A DNA stretch of 64,000 nucleotides, from assembly GCA_945903465.1 (NCBI GenBank), contig CAMDOF010000009.1, positions 28,381 through 92,380 of the forward strand, written 5' to 3'. Under the pieces are notes generated by a model. That model was not told the DNA's origin. It made no database searches and saw nothing but the letters and a program-made list of their open reading frames with translations. The first letter of the stretch is position 1. Each line of letters starts with the position of its first letter. Both the position numbers and the translations under genes were made by a program. Below are positions 16,788-26,214 of the stretch, one piece after another. The DNA is from Opitutus sp. GAS368. Lineage in GTDB: Bacteria; Verrucomicrobiota; Verrucomicrobiia; Opitutales; Opitutaceae.

Positions 16788-19700
16788 TTACGGTCTAAAC
16801 AAACGATCGAGCGCGTTGAAATTTTTGACCGCCGCCGGTTTTTTCTGCGCAACCGGCGTAGCTAAAATAGGCTTCGGGGGCGCGGTCACGGCGGCGATCG
16901 ACGAGCCTGGATTCTCCACGCGTCCCGCTTTTAAGGCCGCCACCACTCGGTCAAGTTTCACAGCGGAGACTGGCTCCGCCGTCCCGAGTTCCTGCGCGAA
17001 AAGGCTCACCCGAAATTCCTCCACCAGCCAGCGGAGCGCATCCCAGCCAGTGGGAGTAGGCGCGAGTTCCGGAGTCACCTCGGCCGAGAGAACCGCGCGC
17101 CCGAGCCCAGCCGCCCCCGCTAACTGCGCGAGCGCCTTCTCATAGGGCGTGATCAGCGCGACGCGTTCCGCATCTTTGGCCGGTGACTGCCGCCACCGCT
17201 CCGCCCGCAGCTTCATGGCTTTGAGATAGCGGGGAAAATGGGCCAGCTGCGCATAAGGAGTCGTCCGCAAAAAATCAGGTGGTAACAGAGCCGCGAGATC
17301 GCGCTCCGCTCCTGGTGGTGCGTTGGGCTGAATCATGACCGCTTGGCGCAAGGCGAGAATCTCGCGCAGTTGATCGCAGAAGCGCGGCACCAGCCCGCGC
17401 AAGTCGGCCTGCGCCCGGTCACGCACCGTGCCAAAAACTGCGGCCGTCAGAGGCGCCACCGCTCGGCCACACAGCCAGCCCCGGATGGCCTGAAACGCCT
17501 GCGCCTGCAAGGCGTCCGCTGGCGCCAGCGTCGTGATCAGCGGTCCCAGCAACCGCACGGCTCGGAGGTCCCGCTCCAACCAACCGAGGTCATGGCTCAG
17601 ATGACACTCCAGCAGCGCGGCCAGGCCAGCCCTCGTCAGCGCGCGCGCCTCCTCCGGCGTCTTCGCCAGTCGCAGGGCAACCCCGCCGCTGACGACCGCT
17701 AAAGCGGGGAACGCCAAGACCGGGACGCCCGCCGGCTCGGCCACCACAACGTTCTCCGGCACGTCGCCAAACTTCCACGTTACTTGGGCGGCCACCTCCC
17801 ATTTTGCCCGCGCGCGCCGCCATGCCTCCGGCTCCACCCGCGCCACCGTGGCACTCGCCTCCCGTTTCTGCAGGTGCAACGCCGCATCAATCGCGACCAA
17901 TTCACGGCTGGCGGCCAGCTCCTTACCCACTGCGTCAACCACCTTCACCCGCACCCGCAAATGCTCCGGCGGAGGTTTTTCTGCCCAGACCACCGGATCG
18001 ATCGCCACGCGGAAACGCTCCGCAATCTGGGCCGCAAGCGCGGCCGTCAACGACTCACGCCGCCCAGTCAAGCGATCGCGCGCCACCAACTGCTCCGCCA
18101 AACTTTTTGCCGTCTCCGCCAGCGGCACGAAGCCCCGTCGCAGCTCCTTCGGAAGCGCGCGGAGATAGTGCTCCACTTTCGCCGCGAGGTGACCGGGCAC
18201 CGCCCAATCGAGCGCAGCGGCCGTCAACGCCTCGGCGTCGCGTACACTCACCTCGAGCGTCACGCCGTCATCGTCCTGCCCGGGCTTGTAAGCGTAATTG
18301 AGCGGCATCGCGCGGTTCTCCAGCGGAAGCTCTTCTGGAAAGGCCCCCTCATCGTGATTGATCGTTTCAGGATCACGCAGATCCTCTGGCACCATCATCA
18401 AAAAACGCGGCTCCGCACCACGACGCTCGCGGACGAGATCGACGAGTTCACCAACCGCCGAAATGCCAAGAATCGCGCCAGAGGCTGGGGCCCTCCGCGT
18501 CTCTGTATTATTTTTCTCAATCCTCGCCAATTCCGGTTGTCCAGATTCAAGCGCAACGTCACCCGCACGCTCATTACGAACGGGCGCCCCCTTGGCCAAC
18601 GGGAGCAACCGCGCCGCGTAAAACCGATACGCCGCCTCGTCGAGGTTGAGGTAACCACTGTCACGCGCACGGGTCAGCAGATCCGCCAGTCTCTCGCGCA
18701 CACCGCGATTATGGGTGATAAAATCGAGCGGGAAGGTGATCGTATCGTTGACGAGACCTTCGCGGATAAAGATTTCGGTCGCGTGAAGGGGATCAATTTT
18801 ACCAAAGCTCACGGCTCGGCTATCAAGCTCAAGGCCGTAGAGCCGAGTTTTTTGTTTTACCAGCACGCGGCCATTTGACTCGCTCCAAAAAGGCTCGCTG
18901 TGAGCCACCCGGACTAAATGCGCCCCGAGTTCGAGAGCCCACTGCGGATCGAGTCGCGCGCACGTTCGGGCAAATAAACGCGTGGTCTCCATCACCTCAG
19001 CCGCGACGATCCAGCGGGGCACCCGGCGCGCGCCACCCGGAGTCGTGGCGGGAGCCGGCGACTTCGCGGGCGCCTTGCGCGGCTCTTCGCGCTTGAACAG
19101 CACCGAACCGGGAAACAAAGCGACCCGCCGGTCGTGCGTCGCCTTGTAGCCGCCATTCTCCTCGTCGAGATGCGCCAGATTACCCAGCAGCCCGGCCAGA
19201 ATACTCCGATGAATCGCCCGATAAGGTGGCGTGCCAAAAGTCGTGGTCTTCGCATCCACCACCGCCAATCCGTGCCACGCCGAGGTCATCCGAAAATCCT
19301 CCCGCTCCTTCATCGTATCCAGAAGCTGGGTATAAATGTCCCGCCATTCGCGCATCCGCGTATAACTGAGAAAATGATCGCGGCAAAACCGGCGCAGCTT
19401 CGCCTGAGTCAAGGTCGCCAATTCATCGTGATACCCCTCCCACACATTTAGGAGGGTGAGGAAATCCGAATCGGGATGAACAAAGCGGCGGTGCGCCGCA
19501 TCCGCCTGCTGCTGTTTATCCAGGGGACGTTCCCGCGGATCCTGAATCGACAAGCCCGCCGCAATCACGAGCACCTCGCGCAGCGCCTGCTCCGTGCGCG
19601 CCTGTAAAATCATCCGCCCCACCGTTGGATCGACCGGCAACCGCGCCAGTTCACGACCGATCGGCGTCAGCTGCCGGTTCCATTCGACCTCGCCCGCCGC

Positions 19701-21032
19701 CGATCCGCTCCGCCCCTCTTCGGTCAATGCCCCCAGCTCCTCGAGAAGGGCATAACCAGCCCGGATCGATTTTACGGCGGGCTGATTGATAAAGGGAAAG
19801 CGCTCAATATCGCCGAGACCGAAGGCCTTCATCCGCAAGATCACGTCGGCAAGATTAGCCCGCTGAATTTCAGGCTGGGTAAAACGCGGGCGCTCGAGGT
19901 AATCTTTTTCCGAATACAAGCGGATGCAGACGCCATCGGCGACGCGGCCACTGCGCCCTTTGCGCTGGTCGGCACTCGATTGCGCCACCGGTTCAATCGG
20001 GAGCCGGCGCGTGCGGGCCTGCGGCGAGTAGCGGCTGAGGCGCGCGAGCCCAGTATCAATCACGAAACGGATACCGGGGATAGTCAGCGAGGTTTCCGCG
20101 ATATTCGTCGCCAGGACGATTTTGCGTTGCTGGGTCGGCGCGAACACGCGCTGCTGCTCAGCGTTGGAGAGTCGGCCAAACATCGGGATGATTTCGCATT
20201 GGCGCAGGCGGCGACCCTCCAACAAATCACCCACTTCCCGGATATCGCGCTCACTCGGGAGAAAAACCAAAACATCGCCGCTGGGGCTCTCCCGAGTCAC
20301 CCGCTCGACCGCCGCCACCGCGCCATCAATGTAGTGGAGTGCCTCCGCCTTGGCGGTGCGTTCATCGCCTTCCGCGACATCCGAGCCGAGCTCATCCAGA
20401 GGCGCATAGATGACCTCGACCGGGAACGTCCGGCCCTCCACGAGAATCACCGGGGCGCCATCAAACGCCTCGCTAAAGGCGGCCGTATCGATCGTGGCCG
20501 AAGTAATGATGATTTTCAGCTCGGGCCGTTTGTATCGGAGCGTGCGCAAGTGCCCGAGCAGAAAGTCGATGTTGAGCGAGCGCTCATGCGCCTCGTCGAT
20601 GATGATGGTATCGTACTCGCGGAGCAGGGGGTCGCCCTGCACTTCGGCGAGCAGCATGCCGTCGGTGAGAAATTTTATCGCCGTCTTCGCCGTGGTCTGG
20701 TCGTTAAAACGAATTTTGCAGCCGACTTCGCGGCCCCAGGTGACGCCCAGCTCTTCCGCGACGCGTCGCGAGATCGAGAGCGCCGCCACCCGCCGCGGTT
20801 GCGTGCAGCCAATCCGCCCGCGTGCCCCCCGGCCAGCGGCTAGGCACATTTTGGGGATTTGCGTCGTCTTGCCGGAGCCGGTCTCACCCGCCAGAATCAC
20901 GACCTGATTCGCCTGAATCGCCGCCGTGATCTCCTCCGCGCGCACACTGATGGGTAACTCAGGCGGAAACTCGAGGCGGAAAGGAAAGGATTGGTCAGAC
21001 GAAGGCGGCACGTGATGAGAAGAGACTGTCAA
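16788..21032 (-). CDS. hrpA: ATP-dependent RNA helicase HrpA
   Basis: A 1414-residue DEAH/RHA helicase: Walker A G-E-T-G-S-G-K-T (49-56), D-E-A-H (146-149), SATID motif, then the helicase C-terminal region (VLVFLPSERDIREV, ATNIAETSLTIPGI, QRKGRSGRV). HA2, OB-fold and the long C-terminal DUF3418-type region of bacterial HrpA follow. In E. coli HrpA unwinds RNA and resolves stalled ribosomes. The first in-frame ATG lies after the Walker A motif, so the start must be TTG 21032 or GTG 21011; neither has a good ribosome binding site. The length is slightly above the usual 1300 residues owing to Ala-rich loops. Confidence 0.95.
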   Translation of the reverse strand: MTVSSHHVPPSSDQSFPFRLEFPPELPISVRAEEITAAIQANQVVILAGETGSGKTTQIPKMCLAAGRGARGRIGCTQPRRVAALSISRRVAEELGVTWGREVGCKIRFNDQTTAKTAIKFLTDGMLLAEVQGDPLLREYDTIIIDEAHERSLNIDFLLGHLRTLRYKRPELKIIITSATIDTAAFSEAFDGAPVILVEGRTFPVEVIYAPLDELGSDVAEGDERTAKAEALHYIDGAVAAVERVTRESPSGDVLVFLPSERDIREVGDLLEGRRLRQCEIIPMFGRLSNAEQQRVFAPTQQRKIVLATNIAETSLTIPGIRFVIDTGLARLSRYSPQARTRRLPIEPVAQSSADQRKGRSGRVADGVCIRLYSEKDYLERPRFTQPEIQRANLADVILRMKAFGLGDIERFPFINQPAVKSIRAGYALLEELGALTEEGRSGSAAGEVEWNRQLTPIGRELARLPVDPTVGRMILQARTEQALREVLVIAAGLSIQDPRERPLDKQQQADAAHRRFVHPDSDFLTLLNVWEGYHDELATLTQAKLRRFCRDHFLSYTRMREWRDIYTQLLDTMKEREDFRMTSAWHGLAVVDAKTTTFGTPPYRAIHRSILAGLLGNLAHLDEENGGYKATHDRRVALFPGSVLFKREEPRKAPAKSPAPATTPGGARRVPRWIVAAEVMETTRLFARTCARLDPQWALELGAHLVRVAHSEPFWSESNGRVLVKQKTRLYGLELDSRAVSFGKIDPLHATEIFIREGLVNDTITFPLDFITHNRGVRERLADLLTRARDSGYLNLDEAAYRFYAARLLPLAKGAPVRNERAGDVALESGQPELARIEKNNTETRRAPASGAILGISAVGELVDLVRERRGAEPRFLMMVPEDLRDPETINHDEGAFPEELPLENRAMPLNYAYKPGQDDDGVTLEVSVRDAEALTAAALDWAVPGHLAAKVEHYLRALPKELRRGFVPLAETAKSLAEQLVARDRLTGRRESLTAALAAQIAERFRVAIDPVVWAEKPPPEHLRVRVKVVDAVGKELAASRELVAIDAALHLQKREASATVARVEPEAWRRARAKWEVAAQVTWKFGDVPENVVVAEPAGVPVLAFPALAVVSGGVALRLAKTPEEARALTRAGLAALLECHLSHDLGWLERDLRAVRLLGPLITTLAPADALQAQAFQAIRGWLCGRAVAPLTAAVFGTVRDRAQADLRGLVPRFCDQLREILALRQAVMIQPNAPPGAERDLAALLPPDFLRTTPYAQLAHFPRYLKAMKLRAERWRQSPAKDAERVALITPYEKALAQLAGAAGLGRAVLSAEVTPELAPTPTGWDALRWLVEEFRVSLFAQELGTAEPVSAVKLDRVVAALKAGRVENPGSSIAAVTAPPKPILATPVAQKKPAAVKNFNALDRLFRP

Positions 21033-21133
21033 TTCGTTTGAAATCGAAACAAAGATCTGAAGTGAAAAGCAGGAAATTGTCTAAAATACCAGTAGCCCGA
21101 TGCCTGCTTTCCTGATTTCCCCTTTAATCTTTT

Positions 21134-21649
21134 ATGCGGCCACCGCCATTCCTCCCTGAAGAAACGTTAATCCGCGTACTCCGACTCGCGAAGTTCGACG
21201 GCGTGTCCGCACTCGTGCTCGGTGCCCTGTTCGCCCTCGTTTCGGCGGCGAGCGGGCAGCTGCCTTTCACGGCGATTGGGCTTCTCGCCGCTGGGGCGGG
21301 AGCCATCGAGTTGCACGGCGCCGAACTTATCCGGCAGGGCGAGCCTCGCGGCATGAACTGGCTGATCGCCAGCCAAGGGTTGATGCTGCTCGTGATTTTC
21401 AGCTATTGCGGGATGCGGCTCTGGTTGATTGCGCCCGCCGCCACGCCCGAGCATTTCCAAGAGCTGTTCACCGCCAGCGCGGCCCAATGGGGAATGTCCC
21501 TCGATGATTATTTGCAGGTTTTAAATCGGCTTACCGCGCTGGCCGTGGCCTTGGTCGGAATCGGCTTTCAGGGGGGCATGGCGCGCTACTACTGGCGCCG
21601 CCGCCAGCCCATCGCCCAAGCCTTGGCGATGGAAACGGACGAGGCGTGA
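21134..21649 (+). CDS. Small integral membrane protein of unknown function
   Basis: The 171-residue protein has at least three predicted membrane helices: ALVLGALFALVSAAS..., FTAIGLLAAGAGAIEL and MLLVIFSYCGMRLWLIA, and probably a fourth near LTALAVALVGIGFQGGMARYYW. The N-terminal stretch (PPPFLPEETLIRVLRLAKFDG) is amphipathic. No catalytic motif is visible. It is divergent from hrpA with about 100 bases between, and precedes the molybdopterin oxidoreductase gene by 125 bases on the same strand, which does not by itself imply a functional link. Confidence 0.8.
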   Translation: MRPPPFLPEETLIRVLRLAKFDGVSALVLGALFALVSAASGQLPFTAIGLLAAGAGAIELHGAELIRQGEPRGMNWLIASQGLMLLVIFSYCGMRLWLIAPAATPEHFQELFTASAAQWGMSLDDYLQVLNRLTALAVALVGIGFQGGMARYYWRRRQPIAQALAMETDEA

Positions 21650-21774
21650 GTCTCGCAACCAACCGCGCCAAAGCCCAACCACCCGCGCCAGCGCGTTGAC
21701 GACGCGAGCCGCCCCGCCGTGATTCGATCTCGGGCCCACTTGCTCCACGGCCACCACGACCTACCTTCTCCGCC

Positions 21775-22416
21775 ATGTCCAAAGATCGATATATCGCCGC
21801 TAAACAAAAATGGGCGGAAAAACAAAGCGCCCGCGGGTTCACTCCGCGCCCGGTCGCTTCGGCCGAACGCCTGCCGCCTGGGCAAAAATTGACCGCGGGG
21901 TTCCCCGTGCTCGATCTTGGCGTCCAACCAGAAATTTCACCCGAGGAATGGCTTCTAAAAATTGACGGCCTCGTGGCGCAGCCGACCAGCCTTGCTTGGG
22001 CGCAGTTCAACGCCCTCCCCCAGGTCGATGACGCCAGTGATTTCCACTGCGTCACCACGTGGAGCAAGTATGATTGTCGCTGGGGCGGCGTGGCCTTCAC
22101 GACGCTCTACGAGCAGGTCCAACCTCTCCCAGAAGCGCAGTTCGTTTATTTCACCAGCTACGATGGTTACTCCACCAACGTACCGCTCGCGCAGTGCCTC
22201 GATGCCGACGTCCTGATCGCGACTTCGTTCGACGGGGCCCCCCTCGCCCGCGAACACGGCGGCCTCGCTCGGGTGATCATCCCGAAGCTGTACGCGTGGA
22301 AGGGGGCGAAGTTCGTCAGCGGCATCACCTTTCTCGCTGAGGATAAACTCGGTTTCTGGGAGGTGCGCGGCTACTCCAACACCGCCGATCCGTGGACCGA
22401 GGATCGCTACGCATAA
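21775..22416 (+). CDS. Sulfite-oxidase-like molybdopterin oxidoreductase (YuiH type)
   Basis: A 213-residue cytoplasmic member of the sulfite oxidase fold: the Mo-coordinating Cys is in DFHCVTTWSKYDCRWGG (Cys92), and WLLKIDGLV and YTSNVPLAQCL-type segments match the short single-domain branch. LARVIIPKLYAWKGAKFVSGITF and the terminal GYSNTADPWTEDRY motif are characteristic. There is no heme domain and no Tat signal. The substrate is unknown in this branch. The convergent mobA gene 107 bases downstream provides the guanylyl transfer step of cofactor synthesis, although sulfite-oxidase-family enzymes normally use the non-nucleotide form. Confidence 0.92.
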   Translation: MSKDRYIAAKQKWAEKQSARGFTPRPVASAERLPPGQKLTAGFPVLDLGVQPEISPEEWLLKIDGLVAQPTSLAWAQFNALPQVDDASDFHCVTTWSKYDCRWGGVAFTTLYEQVQPLPEAQFVYFTSYDGYSTNVPLAQCLDADVLIATSFDGAPLAREHGGLARVIIPKLYAWKGAKFVSGITFLAEDKLGFWEVRGYSNTADPWTEDRYA

Positions 22417-22522
22417 GGCGCCAACCCACGCTTCCGCGATCCTCGCCTCTCCTTTCCTGAAAATAGTGGCCTTCTCGTCCCCTCCGCACTGACGACCGCC
22501 CCACCTCGGCTCGCGGGTGGAC

Positions 22523-23179
22523 CTAATCGCCGTGGGGATCGCCGGACGGCACCGACCGCGGTTCGTTCCAGTTTTGGAGACCCCGTGCCGCCCGCTCGCC
22601 GATCGGCTCCACACTCATGAGCCCCGCCGCCACCGCGGCTGTGAGGAGACGTTGCAGCGATAAATCCCCTCGGCGCCAAGCCGCCTCCGCGAGCACCTTC
22701 ATTTCCTGAGGATAAATGGCCGCCAAAGGCTCAAAATAATCGTGGTGACGCCCCACCCGACCAACCCCGGGCCGACAGCCGGCAAGTAATCTGGAAAACC
22801 ATTCCGGCGTGATCGCCGGCAAATCAATCGCCAAAACCGCCAGCCACGGCTGCGTCGCAGCGTCGAGTCCCGCGACCAAGCCCGCGAGCGGGCCCGACCC
22901 CACGGGCCCACCACTCATTACAACGCGGTCGTGCCCGACCGCGCCGGCCGGAGCCCCCGCGGCATCCAGCACGACCGCCGTATAACCCACCGCGCTCGCC
23001 GCCCACCATTGCTCGGCCCGCGCGGAGAGAAAAATTTCCACCGCCCCCGCCCGCCGGAGGACATCGCGCTGACGTTGCCACATCGGCACCCCGTCCGCGT
23101 GAAGCAACGCCTTGTCGCGTCCCATCCGCGTAGAATACCCCGCCGCCAAAACTACCGCACTAAAAGATATCGATGCCAT
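22523..23179 (-). CDS. mobA: Molybdenum cofactor guanylyltransferase (MobA-like nucleotidyltransferase)
   Basis: The start is ATG 23179, which gives the canonical N-terminus SAVVLAAGYSTRMGRDKALL with the nucleotide-binding LAAGxSxRMGxxK at residues 11-23; longer frames upstream are non-homologous. The length is 218 residues. Later motifs are SGGPVGSGPLAGLVAGL and LAIDLPAITPEWFSRLL (the Asp that binds Mg). MobA/MocA proteins attach GMP or CMP to molybdopterin. The assignment between MobA and MocA-like is not certain from the sequence alone. It sits tail to tail with the sulfite-oxidase-like gene. Confidence 0.82.
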   Translation of the reverse strand: MASISFSAVVLAAGYSTRMGRDKALLHADGVPMWQRQRDVLRRAGAVEIFLSARAEQWWAASAVGYTAVVLDAAGAPAGAVGHDRVVMSGGPVGSGPLAGLVAGLDAATQPWLAVLAIDLPAITPEWFSRLLAGCRPGVGRVGRHHDYFEPLAAIYPQEMKVLAEAAWRRGDLSLQRLLTAAVAAGLMSVEPIGERAARGLQNWNEPRSVPSGDPHGD

Positions 23180-23457
23180 CGAGCTGAAAAGGGAGTTACT
23201 CGCGACCAGCGTGACCGGCAAGCACCGAGCACTCCTGACCATAACAAGCCATCTGCCCACGCCCATCGCGGCGGACCGCCCCGGAAGGCTTCCCCCGCCC
23301 GCAGCACAACGCCCCGGACTTCCCCGAACTACCCCCATCGCCCCCATCGCCAAGACGATCAGCCGCTGGATTAATCGGCAATTTATCAGTCGACCCGATC
23401 GGGCACGCCCACTTCCCGTTGGACAACACCCCGCGCCTTCCCCCACTTTCCCCCATC

Positions 23458-24786
23458 ATGGCCGAGACCAACCGCCCCCTTGCCAATCGCATTCTCACCG
23501 GTCTCGCCTTCGGCGTGCTCGCCGGTATCACCACGCTCTTGATCGGAAAACTCGCGCCTGAAGCGCTCGTCACCATGCGCAAGGTGGCCACAAACGTACT
23601 CGATCCCTTCGGGCAGATATTTCTTCGCATTCTGTTTTTCGTCGTGATCCCCTTGGTGTTTGCCTCGCTTGCCGCCGGCATCGTGCAACTCGGGCGCCTC
23701 GACAAACTCGGGCCACTCGCCGGACGAACCTTCGCCCTCTTCTTTCTGAATATGGCGATCGGCGTCTCGCTCGGTTTGATCATGATGAATGTCGTCAAAC
23801 CCGGCCAGCATCTCGCGCCTGAGGCGAAGACGCGCCTCATGGCCGAGTTTGGCGGTGCCGCCCAAAAGCATATCGCGAGTGGAGCCGCCAGCCCGCAGAT
23901 GAACTTCGCGTCCATCGTCGAAATGTTCATGCCGAAAAATCTCTTTGGCGCCGTCGTCGGTCATAATAACAACGTCATCGGCGACGTGTTGCCGCTCATC
24001 CTATTCGCCATTCTCGTCGGCGCCGCCGGCACACAGCTCAGCGAAGAAAAACGCCGGCAGCTCCAAGAGTTTCTCGAACTCATCGGCGAGCTGATGACTC
24101 GTATCGTGAACTTCGCGCTCAAACTCGCACCTTACGCCGTGCCGGCGATGATCTACAGCGTCATCATTAAAGTTGGGGTCGATATTCTGATCGCCTTGGG
24201 CGTGTTCGTCATCGGCTGCGTCGCGGTCATGCTCCTGCACCTCTTTGGCACGATGTCGCTCTGGATAAAATTTTGGGCGAAGCGCCGCCCCCTCCAAGTG
24301 TGGCGCGATCTCCGTGCGGTGCTGATCACCGCATTCTCCACCAGTTCGAGCAACGCCACTTTGCCCGCCGCACTCGCGTGCGCCAAGGACACGCTCAAAA
24401 TCCAACCGAGCGTCGCTGGCTTTGTCCTGCCCCTCGGCACCACGATGAACATGAGCGGCACCGCCCTCTATGAGGGTTGCGTGGTGCTATTCGTCGCCCA
24501 GGTCTTTGGCGTCGATCTCTCGGCTGGCCAACAAATCACCTTGTTACTTCTCTCTGTCCTCAGCGCCGTCGCCGTCGCGGGTATCCCCGGCGGATCCCTC
24601 CCTCTCATCGCTGGACTCTTGGTCACATTTGGCATCCCCGCCGAGGGGATCGGCATCGTGCTCGGCGCCGATCGTATTCTCGATATGACCCGCACCATGA
24701 CCAATGTTGGCTCCGATATGGTCACGACCCTCGTCGTCGATGCCCATGTTCGCGTCAACGAAGAGCCCATCGCCTCCGAAAGCTGA
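23458..24786 (+). CDS. Dicarboxylate/amino acid:cation symporter (DAACS, GltP/DctA family)
   Basis: The start at ATG 23458 gives 442 residues with about eight hydrophobic helices. Family hallmarks are TAFSTSSSNATLPAAL (the serine-rich HP1 tip), PLGTTMNMSGTALYEG (TM7) and AVAGIPGGSLPLIAGLL (HP2). Transport of Glu, Asp or C4-dicarboxylates with Na+ or H+ is expected. In the usual N-M-D-G-T sodium motif the Asp is replaced by Ser333 (N-M-S-G-T), which may alter ion coupling. A TTG start 39 bases upstream lacks support. The gene stands alone. Confidence 0.93.
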   Translation: MAETNRPLANRILTGLAFGVLAGITTLLIGKLAPEALVTMRKVATNVLDPFGQIFLRILFFVVIPLVFASLAAGIVQLGRLDKLGPLAGRTFALFFLNMAIGVSLGLIMMNVVKPGQHLAPEAKTRLMAEFGGAAQKHIASGAASPQMNFASIVEMFMPKNLFGAVVGHNNNVIGDVLPLILFAILVGAAGTQLSEEKRRQLQEFLELIGELMTRIVNFALKLAPYAVPAMIYSVIIKVGVDILIALGVFVIGCVAVMLLHLFGTMSLWIKFWAKRRPLQVWRDLRAVLITAFSTSSSNATLPAALACAKDTLKIQPSVAGFVLPLGTTMNMSGTALYEGCVVLFVAQVFGVDLSAGQQITLLLLSVLSAVAVAGIPGGSLPLIAGLLVTFGIPAEGIGIVLGADRILDMTRTMTNVGSDMVTTLVVDAHVRVNEEPIASES

Positions 24787-24878
24787 AAAGCCGCAGCGTG
24801 AGGACCTAATCAGGGCAGCCGCCGCCCCAAAGTCCGAGCCCGCCGCTCACGTCCTCTCCTTCCAACCCTAGAATTCCG

Positions 24879-25676
24879 ATGACCTTCGACCTACTTTCGC
24901 TCTATAACCTTCCAACGTGGCTATTTTGTGCGGTTATCGTCGGAGCGTTCATCACCTTCGCCCTGACCGGCCAAATCATCGTCCGCCGTTTTCTGCCCCG
25001 CTGGTTTGGAGACAAGGAGTACAACGACATCGTGGGCCAGTTCCTCTCGGCCTCGGGCGTGTTTTTCGGCATCACGTTAGGTCTGTTCTCCGTGGGTGCA
25101 TGGGAGAATTTTTCATCGGTGGATGGCGCCGTCACGGGAGAGGCAAACCTTCTCGGGGTTCTTTATCGCGTCGTGGATAACTACCCGGAACCACATCGCG
25201 CGGTATTAACCGACCAACTACGTGATTATGTCCGACAGGAAATTGACCAAGCTTGGCCCCAGCAACGCGTCGGTATCATCCCGGGGACGAACGGAAATCT
25301 CAAACTCAGCCGCTTCTTCAAGAATCTCTCGCTCGTTGAACCATCGACCGAAGCTCAGAAAATTCTTTATCACGAAGCTACCCGCACGTTCATCAGCATG
25401 ATCGAAAGTCGACGCCGGCGCCTCGCCAGCGTGACGACCCAACTTCCCCCGATCATCTGGATCGTCGTGATGGGCGGCTCGATCCTAACGCTCTCACTGA
25501 TGTGGCTCTTCGTTGTGGAAAATAAGCGCCTGCACGATCTGCTCACGACCATCCTCGCAAGCCTGCTTGGCCTGCTCGTATTCTTGATCGCGGTGATGGA
25601 TTTCCCTTTCCGCGGGGAATTCAGTGTTGGCCCAGACGCGTTTGAAATCATCTACGAACAGTTGATGAAAAAATAA
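24879..25676 (+). CDS. DUF4239-family integral membrane protein
   Basis: The 265-residue protein has two N-terminal helices (residues about 10-35 and 55-75, the second in ASGVFFGITLGLFSVGAWENF), a soluble middle domain of about 110 residues, then two C-terminal helices (IIWIVVMGGSILTLSLMWLFVV and ILASLLGLLVFLIAVMDFPF). The order and the D-F-P-F-R-G motif match DUF4239, a bestrophin-like family of unknown function, possibly an ion channel. No partner gene is adjacent. Confidence 0.82.
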   Translation: MTFDLLSLYNLPTWLFCAVIVGAFITFALTGQIIVRRFLPRWFGDKEYNDIVGQFLSASGVFFGITLGLFSVGAWENFSSVDGAVTGEANLLGVLYRVVDNYPEPHRAVLTDQLRDYVRQEIDQAWPQQRVGIIPGTNGNLKLSRFFKNLSLVEPSTEAQKILYHEATRTFISMIESRRRRLASVTTQLPPIIWIVVMGGSILTLSLMWLFVVENKRLHDLLTTILASLLGLLVFLIAVMDFPFRGEFSVGPDAFEIIYEQLMKK

Positions 25677-25922
25677 GCGGGACCTCATCGAGTCGGAATT
25701 CTTTTTGAAGATCCGTCGAAAAGACCGGCGGTCCCTCGCACCACCGGCGAGGAAGCAAGCGACTGATGACTCGCACTCAGGCTCCTCGCCCAGACACGCC
25801 GGCGGCAAATCGCCGGGAAGCCGGCGAGCACCAAGCAATGGACGCTGTACCGGGGCGGCCCCTCTCGCCGCAAAGAGAAAGCCTCGCAGCCTGTCGTCCT
25901 TATAAAAACAAGGCGTCTGGAA

Positions 25923-26177
25923 TCAGTTCTTGGGGATTTTGCGCTCATAAAAACTCGGATATTTAGCCATAAACGCCTTCCAGCCGGCTAAGTCCGACCG
26001 ACCACGGCAGATTTTTGCACGGACCGGCTCAGAGGGTGGAACGTGGGCTCCACGCGCTTTTTGCTTTCGGCACAAAACTAACCGAACGCCGAGCGCATGA
26101 TCGATCCTTTCGTGCACCAAGTTCCCGTGCAAAATCCGCCGTGCGACCGACTCCTGAGCTTCAGGAGACGTTGACAT
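25923..26177 (-). CDS. Small basic protein, unknown function (uncertain)
   Basis: The ATG at 26177 gives 84 residues (MSTSPEAQESVARRILHG...KYPSFYERKIPKN), basic and with no hydrophobic segment. The sequence ...SDLAGWKAFMAKYPSF resembles a natural protein more than random frame. It lies 37 bases downstream of the Hsp33-like gene on the same strand, preceded by a CTGAGG box at a rather short distance. No family is recognised and no other gene competes for the space. It could equally be a chance frame. Confidence 0.35.
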   Translation of the reverse strand: MSTSPEAQESVARRILHGNLVHERIDHALGVRLVLCRKQKARGAHVPPSEPVRAKICRGRSDLAGWKAFMAKYPSFYERKIPKN

Positions 26178-26214
26178 AGCCTCAGCGGCTGACCACGCCG
26201 ATCGACCGGCCGCC

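Noticed and set aside
16504..17145. Plus-strand frame over the hrpA 3' end
   Set aside because: Antisense to a certain gene and without recognisable domain; typical of GC-rich shadow frames.
17784..18878. 364-codon frame antisense to hrpA
   Set aside because: Composition is His/Arg/Pro-rich and it lies wholly opposite hrpA.
23419..23457. TTG start for the DAACS symporter
   Set aside because: The added 13 residues are Pro-rich and unlike the family; the ATG at 23458 gives the expected N-terminus.
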